Shown: positions 8,057-14,451 of the stretch, in pieces | Layout: each line of letters begins with the position of its first letter | Position numbering within the stretch: the first letter of the stretch is position 1 | Assembly (NCBI GenBank): GCA_044370335.1 | Contig: JBILVS010000022.1 | Location: forward strand, 1 to 32,811 | Source of the DNA: REEB509 sp044370335 | GTDB lineage: Bacteria; Pseudomonadota; Alphaproteobacteria; Caulobacterales; Aquidulcibacteraceae | Reading direction: 5' to 3' | Length of the DNA: 32,811 bases | Program-made: the position numbers and the translations under genes | Notes under the pieces: generated by a model | Told to the model about the DNA's origin: nothing | Seen by the model: only the letters and a program-made list of their open reading frames with translations | The model's database searches: none

Positions 8057-9097
8057 ATGGCTGCGCGCGATATCTGGAAAGACGCCAAACCAGTCCGTGT
8101 CTTGAGCGGGACCGACAAGAGCCAATTTGACGCCCAGGTCAGGGGCTGCGGCCGTCCCGTGGTGCTGAAGGGCGTGGTGCGCGACTGGCCCATGGTGGAC
8201 GCGGCGTCGCGCTCCGCGGCCGCAGCGTTCGCCCTCGTCAAACAAGCCGCCAATGACCGGCCGATCTCCTATTTCGAGGGCGCGCCTCAGATCGCGGGGC
8301 GCTACGCCTTCGCCCCCGATTTTTCGGGGTTCAATTTCGAGCGGCGGTCCAGCAGTTTCCCAGCTTTCCTGGACCGTCTCCTGGGCTTTGAAGATCAGCC
8401 GGCGCCCCCTTGCCTCTATGCGGGCGCGGTCAATGTGCCCGCCCACGCCCCCGGCCTCGCCGACACCCATCCCATGCCCCTCCTGGAAGGGGTCTCGGAA
8501 AGACTGGTGTCATTGTGGATCGGCAATCGCGGCCGCACCCCCGCCCACTGGGACCTCGCCCAAAACCTCGCCTGCGTCATCGCGGGCCGACGCCGGTTCA
8601 TCCTGTTTCCCACCGAACAAGTGGGTAATCTCTATATTGGTCCCCTTGACCTCACCATTGCGGGGCAACCCTCAAGCCTGGTCGATTTCCATGATCCTGA
8701 TTTTGCTGCGTTTCCTCGCTTTGCGGAGGCGATTGAGGCTGCGGAGATCGCCGAACTCGAGCCAGGGGACGCGCTCTATCTGCCAAGCCTTTGGATCCAT
8801 CACGTCGAAGCGCTCGATCCCTGCTCGGCGATGATGAATTTCTGGTGGCGGGACGGCCCTGCGCATCTGATCACGCCGTTTCTCACCATGCTGCACGCCG
8901 TGCTGACCCTGCGCGGCATGCCGGAGGCGGAACGCAGCGCATGGCGAAGCCTGTTTGACCACTTTATTTTCGAGCGCAACGGCGATCCTTTCGCGCATCT
9001 GCCCGAGACGGCGCGGGGAGTGTTCGGCGAGATGACGCCAGAACGCCTGCAGGCGGTCAGGGAACGCCTGCTCCGCTCGCTGGCGCCCAGACCATAG
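8057..9097 (+). CDS. Cupin_8 / JmjC-like domain protein, putative Fe(II)/2-oxoglutarate oxygenase
   Basis: Protein of 346 residues. The N-terminal part (GRPVVLKGVVRDWPMV, residues 32-47) is the typical opening of cupin-like (cupin_8, FIH/JmjC-related) proteins. The putative iron site is H164-x-D166 in TPAHWDLAQN with a distal His at 248 or 249 in LPSLWIHHVEAL. A lysine/arginine-rich strand (GRRRFILFP) after the HxD motif fits the co-substrate side of the fold. Related enzymes hydroxylate protein or small-molecule substrates; the target is unknown. The start has a GAGGGGAG site 5 bases upstream. Proteins of this class occur beside halogenases and TonB receptors in related bacteria, as here. 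The stop codon lies inside the first unit of a 12-bp tandem repeat. No membrane span or signal peptide is visible, so it is probably cytoplasmic. Confidence 0.83.
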   Translation: MAARDIWKDAKPVRVLSGTDKSQFDAQVRGCGRPVVLKGVVRDWPMVDAASRSAAAAFALVKQAANDRPISYFEGAPQIAGRYAFAPDFSGFNFERRSSSFPAFLDRLLGFEDQPAPPCLYAGAVNVPAHAPGLADTHPMPLLEGVSERLVSLWIGNRGRTPAHWDLAQNLACVIAGRRRFILFPTEQVGNLYIGPLDLTIAGQPSSLVDFHDPDFAAFPRFAEAIEAAEIAELEPGDALYLPSLWIHHVEALDPCSAMMNFWWRDGPAHLITPFLTMLHAVLTLRGMPEAERSAWRSLFDHFIFERNGDPFAHLPETARGVFGEMTPERLQAVRERLLRSLAPRP

Positions 9098-9186
9098 GCG
9101 AGACCATAGGCGAGACCATAGGCGAGACCAAAGGCCAGACCACAAAGGGGAGACAAAAGCGGAGACCATAGGCCAGACCACAGGCG
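9089..9186. repeat. 12-bp minisatellite overlapping the 3' end of the cupin gene
   Basis: Three perfect copies of AGACCATAGGCG start at 9089, 9101 and 9113. Degenerate copies follow at 9125, 9137, 9151, 9163 and 9175, after a 2-base phase shift near 9149. The first unit contains the last two codons and the TAG stop of the cupin gene. As 12 is a multiple of 3, each perfect unit brings an in-frame TAG. Confidence 0.9.
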
Positions 9187-9395
9187 AGGCCGTGGCCCAA
9201 GGTTTGGGCCCAAGCTCTTGGCGCTCTCCTGGGGGGCGTTTCCCAAGGGCCGCTCATCATCTTTCGGAGAACGTTCGCACCGTCCATCGCGGCGTTGCAC
9301 AGGGGACGCCAAACGCATGGCGCGCGCATCGGTTTGCTGTGCTCACGCGATCAGCTGTCGCTGGCCCAAATTCCTGATTGAGCGGGTTCTTTGAT

Positions 9396-9437
9396 GATCA
9401 AGCGGCGTCTGCTTGATCGGACGACGCGCGTCCGGTC
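9396..9437. other. Two overlapping hairpins in the intergenic gap
   Basis: GATCAAGC (9396-9403) pairs perfectly with GCTTGATC (9411-9418) over a 7-base loop. GATCGGACG (9415-9423) pairs with CGTCCGGTC (9429-9437) over a 5-base loop, with one G-T wobble. Bases 9415-9418 belong to both stems, so the stems are alternatives. There is no U-tract on either side. It could be a transcript end structure for either convergent gene or a small structured RNA; orientation is unknown. Confidence 0.4.
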
Positions 9438-9503
9438 ACAGCAACGTTGCCCCAGGGCATAAGCACAAGATCCCTCCCGCCTCGCCATGGGCGGAAGGGC
9501 ATT

Positions 9504-9590
9504 TCTTGCTTGGGTCTTGCTTGGGTCTTGCTCGGCTCTTGCTCGGCTCTTGCTCGGCTCTTGCTCGGCTCTTGCTCGGCTCTGGCCGGG
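9504..9590. repeat. 11-bp minisatellite
   Basis: Seven contiguous units occupy 9504-9580: two of TCTTGCTTGGG (9504, 9515) followed by five identical TCTTGCTCGGC (9526, 9537, 9548, 9559, 9570), and a degraded eighth from 9581. The two-block pattern indicates expansion of a mutated unit. It lies about 90 bases past the stop of halogenase copy 2 and is unrelated in sequence to the 12-bp repeat 320 bases away. There are no spacers, so it is not a CRISPR array. Confidence 0.92.
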
Positions 9591-9676
9591 GGGGTCTGAA
9601 GGGCCTGTCGCGACGCTGCTGACATAGCGATACCGGCCGCTTTGGCCAAGCAGGGCCCAGGTCAGCAAGGCCCAGG

Positions 9677-11245
9677 TCAGGCCGCTTGGCGGGCGGCGCA
9701 ATGGGCCGCGATATAGGCCTCGTGGGTGGGCGCTGCATCCACCGCCCGAGCGATCACCATCCGCAGATCCGACAGGAAGCGCTCGAGGTCGGCGTCGGAG
9801 AGCTGATCCGCCATCGGATGATAGCCGACCGGATCAAGACCCTGGCCAATCATCACCTGAAGCCAGCTCGCTTCGGCGAACAAATCCTCCTGCTCGCGAT
9901 AAATCACCCCATTGGCTGCAAACAGCGCCAGCTTTCGAGCGAGATCCTCCGGCAGGGCCATCTCGCGGCGCTCGGTCCAGAAGCGGGAATCGGTGCGCTC
10001 ATTGGCGTGGTAATGGAGAATGATGAAGTCGCGAATCCGGTCGAACTCAAGACCACATTGGCGGTTATATTCCTCGATCTCGGCCTCATGGATCCCGGTA
10101 TGGGGGAAGAGGGCGATAAGGCGGCTGACGCCCGATTGGATGAGATGGATGCTGGTCGATTCAAGCGGCTCAAGAAAGCCGCTGGCCAGTCCTAAAGCCA
10201 CGACATTCTTGCTCCAGAATTTATTGCGGCGGCCGGTGGTGAAGCGGATCAGCCGTGGTTCAGCGAGAACCGCACCTTCGACATTGGCGAGGAGCACCGC
10301 CCGCGCCTCATCGGCGCTGATGTGGCTTGAGCAAAACACATGACCGTTGCCGGTGCGATGCTGCAGCGGGATCCGCCATTGCCAGCCCGCCTGGTGCGCG
10401 ATCGCCTGGGTGTAAGGGCGCAAGGGTCCCTTATTGCTGGTCGGCACTGCCCAGGCGGAATCGCAGGGTAGCCAATGCGACCAGTCCTGATAGCCCGTCT
10501 TCAGGGCGCCCTCGATCAGCACGCCCCGAAAGCCTGAGCAGTCAATGAAGAGATCGCCCTCTATGAGATCGCCGCTCTCCAGGCGCAGGCCCGTGACAAA
10601 ACCGGTCTCGCCATCCTGCTCCACAGCGACCACCTTGCCCTCGGTGCGGCGCACGCCGCGGGCTTCACACCACCCTCTGAGATAAAGGGCGTAAAGGCCT
10701 GCGTCGAAATGAAAGGCGTGGGCGATAACGGCGCTGCGGCCGGCCATGTCGAAGGGGGAGCGGGTGAATTTCCCCGCAAGACACGCCTGCGCATTGGGAC
10801 TGAACGCCCAAAGATCCTCAAATCGGCCCCCAAGCTTTTTCGTGCCCCCCTGACGCGCCCGCAGCCAAAAATGATGAAACGGCGTGCGCGCCAGCGGCAT
10901 GCCGTTGTCGCCGAAGGTATGAAAATAGGCATGGCCCTTGCGGCGCCAGTTGAGAAACTCAATCGCCAATTTGAACGTGCCCTGGGTGGCGCGGATGAAT
11001 TCATCCTCGTCAATGCCCAGAGCGGCGTTATAGGTGCGGATCTGCGGGATCGTGGCTTCGCCGACGCCGACAATGCCGATCTCTTCTGACTCAATCAGCC
11101 GCACCTCCACAACGCCGGCCAATAATTTCGCAAAGGCGGCGGCGGCAAGCCAACCCCCGGTTCCGCCGCCCAGAATGACCACGCGCCTGATGCGCCCCTT
11201 GGCCGCGCCGCCGGCGCCGGTGTCTATGGCTCCCGCCTTGTCCAT
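9677..11245 (-). CDS. Flavin-dependent tryptophan-halogenase-family protein (copy 2)
   Basis: Protein of 522 residues. Motifs: FAD-binding GGGTGGWLAAAA (residues 26-37), GVGEATIPQ (60-68), catalytic-type K92 in QGTFKLAIEF, WQWRIP at 288-293 and E362 in LEPLESTSIHLIQ. All active-site residues known from PrnA are kept. It is clearly paralogous to the protein at 6425-7945: long stretches such as AGWQWRIPLQHRTGNG and LESTSIHLIQ are shared, while N-terminal and loop regions differ, which suggests different substrates. The ATG at 11243-11245 follows a GAGAGGGATGGGAC site. It lies downstream of the TonB-receptor gene on the same strand, but an intrinsic terminator separates them, so it needs read-through or its own promoter. 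The substrate and flavin reductase are unknown. Confidence 0.9.
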   Translation of the reverse strand: MDKAGAIDTGAGGAAKGRIRRVVILGGGTGGWLAAAAFAKLLAGVVEVRLIESEEIGIVGVGEATIPQIRTYNAALGIDEDEFIRATQGTFKLAIEFLNWRRKGHAYFHTFGDNGMPLARTPFHHFWLRARQGGTKKLGGRFEDLWAFSPNAQACLAGKFTRSPFDMAGRSAVIAHAFHFDAGLYALYLRGWCEARGVRRTEGKVVAVEQDGETGFVTGLRLESGDLIEGDLFIDCSGFRGVLIEGALKTGYQDWSHWLPCDSAWAVPTSNKGPLRPYTQAIAHQAGWQWRIPLQHRTGNGHVFCSSHISADEARAVLLANVEGAVLAEPRLIRFTTGRRNKFWSKNVVALGLASGFLEPLESTSIHLIQSGVSRLIALFPHTGIHEAEIEEYNRQCGLEFDRIRDFIILHYHANERTDSRFWTERREMALPEDLARKLALFAANGVIYREQEDLFAEASWLQVMIGQGLDPVGYHPMADQLSDADLERFLSDLRMVIARAVDAAPTHEAYIAAHCAARQAA

Positions 11246-11323
11246 GTCCCATCCCTCTCAGATGTCTGACCTCAGCAGCCATGCGTCCCTCTTTACCCCC
11301 CTTGCAGGGAGGTCGCCCACTCC

Positions 11324-11360
11324 AAAAAAACGCTCCTGCCGAGGATCCCCGGCAGGAGCG
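11324..11360 (-). terminator. Rho-independent terminator behind the TonB-receptor gene
   Basis: On the - strand, CGCTCCTGCCG (from 11360) and CGGCAGGAGCG (to 11331) form a perfect 11-bp GC-rich stem with an 8-base loop, followed by seven T residues (the A-tract at 11324-11330 on the + strand). It starts 27 bases after the receptor's TAA and precedes halogenase copy 2. Confidence 0.92.
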
Positions 11361-11387
11361 CAAAAGAGCAGGGAAGATCCGCGTTCG

Positions 11388-14099
11388 TTAGTTGCGATAG
11401 CTTACGCCGAGCAGATAGGTCGCTCCATAGCTCTGATAGTCGCGGACCCGACGCTCATCCCCATCGACATAGCCCGAGAAGGGCTCGTCGGTGATGTTGT
11501 AGGCCTGCAATTGAACCGAAAGCCCCTCAAGGGCGCCCGCTTCGAACCGATAGCCGAGCTGGGCGTCGAGGAGAGACTCGCCATTGACGAATCTGAGCTC
11601 CCGGCCGGCCCCGAAGCCCGTCACTTCGCCGAGGAAGTCCGAGCGATACCGGTTGCTGATCCGGGCTTCAAACCCACCCCGCTCATAATAGAGCGTGGTG
11701 TTGACGACCGTTTCAGACAGACCCGGCAAGGCATTGCCGGGGGTGTTCGGCGGCTGGATCGAGCTGTCGGTCGAGGAGGCGTTGAGAACCACGCCGAAAC
11801 CCTCAAGCGCGGGGTTGACCACGACGCCTGGGATATTGGCGGTGAATTCCAGACCCTGAACATAGCCGCCTTCCCCATTCCGCGGCGCAAACGCAAAGCC
11901 GCGGAACGTCGCCGGCACCGCAGTCCCGTTGTGGGACGGGAAGCCGGTGAAGTCATAGGGAATCGTTTCGGGATAAACGTAGCTCTCAAGATCCTTGTAG
12001 AAGCCCGCCACCGCGATATAGCCGCCAGAGTCGCCGAGATAGCGCTCGAAGGAGATATCAAGCGAATTGGCGATCCATGGCCGCAGCAGCGGGTTGCCGC
12101 CGCCGCCGCCCCAATAGGAGGCGGAAGGGGTGGGATTGGCGTTGAGCAGCTGGGCGACATTATAGCCGACCTCGAAGCTCGCCCGCATCTCGTCCATGCG
12201 CGGCCGCGCCAGCGTCCGCGCCAGGCCAAGACGCAAGAAGGTGTCTTCGGCAATCTCAAGGGACAGGTTCAGGCTCGGCAGGACCTCCACATAGGTGTCG
12301 CCCTGCTCAACCGTCACCGCCCCCGTGGGACCGCGAACCCCGCCCGTTGAGCTCTGATCTGTGCTGACGATCTGCACGCCGACATTGCCCGACAGGGGAC
12401 GCCCGCCGACCTCGGTGTCGATATTGCCTTGGGCATAGAGGACGGTCACCGTCTCCTCAACACCCCAGCGCTTGGAGATCACGTCGGCGTTGGAGTTGGG
12501 CCGCAGGGCGTAAAGCCCTGGCGTCCGCAACACCGACAGCGGATCATAGCTGACCATCCCGGGAATGCCGAGGAAGGTTAGGGCGGTGGGGGCCTGAAGC
12601 GCACCCGACGGGATCGCGGTGGCGCACTGGTTGTTGGGCGTGGTCCCCGGGCAGTCGAGATCAATAAAGCTCTCGATGCTGTCCTTGTCCTTCGAGCGGC
12701 GGCTCAGATTGACGCCGATCTCAAGGGAGCTGAAAGGCCCAGCGTCCATCGAGCGGGTGGCGCTGACACGCAAGGCCGACAACGTGTCGGTGATCTGCGG
12801 CTCCTTGATATAGCCCGCTTGGCCCCACCCTCCCGGGTCGGTCAACAAGATCAAAGAAGGATCAGCGTAGTTCAGGTTGGAGCCGAACACATAGCTGCCA
12901 TTGCCGGTGCGGAAGGAGACGTTCGCGTTGGCGCCCGCCGAGCCCGGCCCGGTGCCGGCGTAGGTCTCAAGATCGAGATCGTTGCGGTCAACATTGGAGG
13001 TGCTGATATCGACCTCGGCGGACCAGCGGTCGCTCAAGATCCATTCCATGTTCACGCCAAGCGCTGAGATCGTGCTTTCGCGGGTGCGAATGTCGTTGCG
13101 CACCACCCCGTCAACGCCATTGAACACGCCCTGCGTGACCAGCCCGTTGGAGACCGTCGAGCCCGACGCCAAGGACGCGCCAGACCAAAACAAAGGCAAC
13201 TCGATGCCCTTGAGATCCTGGGTTTCCTCAAATTGCGAATAGAAGGCGTCGACCCGGGCGCTGAACGTGTTGCTGGGCTCGAACTCCAGCACGCCCATGA
13301 GCGCGTCCCGCTCAAGCACGCTCGACTGCACATAGGGCTTGGCGCCGCCAAGAATGAACGCGCCGCCAGCGGTGGTGGGATAACCCCAGCCCTCAAAACG
13401 CTCCGCCTGGGTGGGGGAGGACATGGTCGCCAAACCAATCGCCCAGCCGAAACGGCCATCATCGGTCTGATCGATCCAGGCCCCGGTGATGCGGTAGCCC
13501 GTGTCGTCAGAGCCCGACACCAAAGCCCCGTTCTCGTTCCACTCATAACGCGCGCTCGCGGCGACCACCGGATCGTCCACCGACAGCGGCCGCACGGTCT
13601 GCATGTCGGCGGTGCCGGCAAGGCCCTGACCGATCAAAGAGGCGGTCGGGGTCTTGTAGACGACCACCCGCTGCAGAAGCTCGGAGGGATATTGATCGAA
13701 TTCGACGCCGCGATTGTCGCCCGCGGACACTTGCTCCCGGCCGTTCAACAAGGCGGTGGAGAAGTCCGGCGCCAGACCGCGGATCGACAGGACCTGGCCG
13801 CGCCCGAACAGACGCTGCGTGCTGAGACCCGGCAGACGCGACAAGGCGTCGGTGATCGACACGTCGGGAAGCTTGCCGATGTCTTCCGCCGTCACCGCCT
13901 CAATAATGGCGTCGCTGTTGCGCTTGGCTTCGGTGGAGCTCCGCAAACTGGCGCTGAACCCCGTCACGATGATTTCTTCTTCGCCCTCGGCGACCGGGGT
14001 CTGCCCATACGCCACGCCGCTCATCGTCATAAACAGTGCGACGCCGGTCGCCACCCCGCTCATGAGACGCGCGTGATGGTTTTCCTCACGCTTCTTCAT
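11388..14099 (-). CDS. TonB-dependent outer-membrane receptor, probably for maltodextrins
   Basis: Protein of 903 residues. A signal peptide (GVATGVALFMTMSGVAYG, cut near residue 32) is followed by a TonB-box-like EEEIIVTGF (residues 40-48) and the plug domain with DIGKLPDVSITDALSRLPG, LSIRGLAPDFSTALLNGRE and YPSELLQRVVVYK. The remainder is a 22-strand-type barrel rich in aromatic/Gly strands, ending in YLLGVSYRN. This is the Caulobacter/Xanthomonas-type receptor class that includes the maltodextrin receptor MalA of Caulobacter; the substrate is inferred from the facing amylase locus. I chose the ATG at 14097-14099 because AGGGAGGA precedes it; an upstream ATG at 14153 lacks such a site and would spoil the signal peptide. 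It is divergent from the GH13 amylase gene and ends at a strong terminator. Confidence 0.92.
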   Translation of the reverse strand: MKKREENHHARLMSGVATGVALFMTMSGVAYGQTPVAEGEEEIIVTGFSASLRSSTEAKRNSDAIIEAVTAEDIGKLPDVSITDALSRLPGLSTQRLFGRGQVLSIRGLAPDFSTALLNGREQVSAGDNRGVEFDQYPSELLQRVVVYKTPTASLIGQGLAGTADMQTVRPLSVDDPVVAASARYEWNENGALVSGSDDTGYRITGAWIDQTDDGRFGWAIGLATMSSPTQAERFEGWGYPTTAGGAFILGGAKPYVQSSVLERDALMGVLEFEPSNTFSARVDAFYSQFEETQDLKGIELPLFWSGASLASGSTVSNGLVTQGVFNGVDGVVRNDIRTRESTISALGVNMEWILSDRWSAEVDISTSNVDRNDLDLETYAGTGPGSAGANANVSFRTGNGSYVFGSNLNYADPSLILLTDPGGWGQAGYIKEPQITDTLSALRVSATRSMDAGPFSSLEIGVNLSRRSKDKDSIESFIDLDCPGTTPNNQCATAIPSGALQAPTALTFLGIPGMVSYDPLSVLRTPGLYALRPNSNADVISKRWGVEETVTVLYAQGNIDTEVGGRPLSGNVGVQIVSTDQSSTGGVRGPTGAVTVEQGDTYVEVLPSLNLSLEIAEDTFLRLGLARTLARPRMDEMRASFEVGYNVAQLLNANPTPSASYWGGGGGNPLLRPWIANSLDISFERYLGDSGGYIAVAGFYKDLESYVYPETIPYDFTGFPSHNGTAVPATFRGFAFAPRNGEGGYVQGLEFTANIPGVVVNPALEGFGVVLNASSTDSSIQPPNTPGNALPGLSETVVNTTLYYERGGFEARISNRYRSDFLGEVTGFGAGRELRFVNGESLLDAQLGYRFEAGALEGLSVQLQAYNITDEPFSGYVDGDERRVRDYQSYGATYLLGVSYRN

Positions 14100-14161
14100 C
14101 CCGTCCTCCCTGATGTGACCCTGCGCAATCGTTTCAGCGGCGCAGGACGCCACGCTGAAAA

Positions 14162-14190
14162 ATTATGCAAACAGATTGGCGCGCGCAACG
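14162..14190 (-). promoter_or_regulatory. Candidate promoter of the TonB-receptor gene
   Basis: On the - strand a CATAAT hexamer (14162-14167) matches the -10 consensus at five of six bases, about 60 bases before the receptor start. A -35 could be CGTTGC (14185-14190, 17-base spacing) or TTGCGC (14183-14188, 15-base spacing); neither is strong. A TTTGCA half-site (14166-14171), like half of the operators described below, overlaps the -10, which would fit repression by the LacI-type regulator. Confidence 0.4.
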
Positions 14191-14191
14191 A

Positions 14192-14217
14192 AAAAGCGCT
14201 GCTTGGTCCGCGCTTTT
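14192..14217. repeat. 8-bp inverted repeat upstream of the TonB-receptor gene
   Basis: AAAAGCGC (14192-14199) and GCGCTTTT (14210-14217) are exact inverted copies around a 10-base centre. It lies just upstream of the candidate receptor promoter. It may be a binding site for a second regulator; the sequence differs from the TGCAAA-type sites. Confidence 0.5.
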
Positions 14218-14321
14218 GTCACCTCGTTGCCACAATCCCACACCTTCGCGCCACTTGAGGGCGCTGTTTAGCCATGGTCGCGGTGGTTTGTGTCCTGCCG
14301 ATCGCGGTTTAGGCGTTGGCA

Positions 14322-14351
14322 TTGACACTGTCCGCGCCCGCTGCAAAGAAT
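14322..14351 (+). promoter_or_regulatory. Candidate promoter of the amylase/alpha-glucosidase operon
   Basis: A perfect -35 hexamer TTGACA (14322-14327) is followed after 18 bases by AAGAAT (14346-14351), which matches the -10 consensus at four positions. The -10 lies inside the TGCAAA-type operator, the expected geometry for a repressed promoter. The start codon at 14452 is about 95 bases further. Confidence 0.5.
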
Positions 14352-14366
14352 TGCAAAATTTGCAAA
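14342..14366. promoter_or_regulatory. Candidate LacI-type operator(s), amylase promoter
   Basis: Two overlapping near-palindromes: TGCAAAGAATTGCA (14342-14355, arms TGCAA/TTGCA) and TTGCAAAATTTGCAA (14351-14365, arms TTGCAAA/TTTGCAA). The first has the same 14-base frame as the sites at 19016, 21171 and 21305. They overlap the candidate -10, consistent with repression. Binding by the local LacI-type regulator is inferred from motif recurrence only. Confidence 0.55.
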
Positions 14367-14451
14367 GCCTCAGAAAAAGAGGTGATCGCGGAGCGATTTT
14401 GGGGCAGAGCCCTGACCGAAGGCGCACAAGCGACAAGTTGGGAGGATTGCG

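Larger units (their letters stand above)
9098..9676. other. 579-base non-coding gap between convergent genes
   Basis: This stretch separates the cupin gene (+) from halogenase copy 2 (-). It contains most of the 12-bp minisatellite, a GGCCCAA/TTGGGCC hairpin (9194-9210), two overlapping hairpins (9396-9437) and the 11-bp minisatellite (9504-9590). Open frames here are low-complexity translations of the repeats, with no convincing start or family. No canonical U-tract terminator is visible for either gene. Confidence 0.6.

Noticed and set aside
9194..9210. GGCCCAA/TTGGGCC hairpin as terminator of the cupin gene
   Set aside because: A 7-bp stem with a 3-base loop but no following T-tract; kept only as a note in the intergenic description.
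9057..9329. - strand frames with GLAYGLAYG-like or MVSPMVSP-like repeats
   Set aside because: These are translations of the 12-bp minisatellite; no start signal, no family resemblance, and antisense to the end of the cupin gene.
9504..9590. CRISPR-like array
   Set aside because: Units of 11 bases are directly adjacent without spacers and no cas genes are present.
9351..9738. - strand frames rich in SKSRARAEQEP-like repeats
   Set aside because: They are produced by the 11-bp minisatellite being read in successive frames; composition is unlike real proteins here.
11034..12350. Long + strand open frame of 438 codons
   Set aside because: It lies across the start of halogenase 2, the terminator and the TonB-receptor gene on the opposite strand; it is a high-GC antisense shadow with no recognisable domain.
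13233..14258. + strand open frame of 341 codons opposite the TonB receptor
   Set aside because: Antisense to a well-supported receptor gene, with His/Arg/Gly-rich composition and no family motif.
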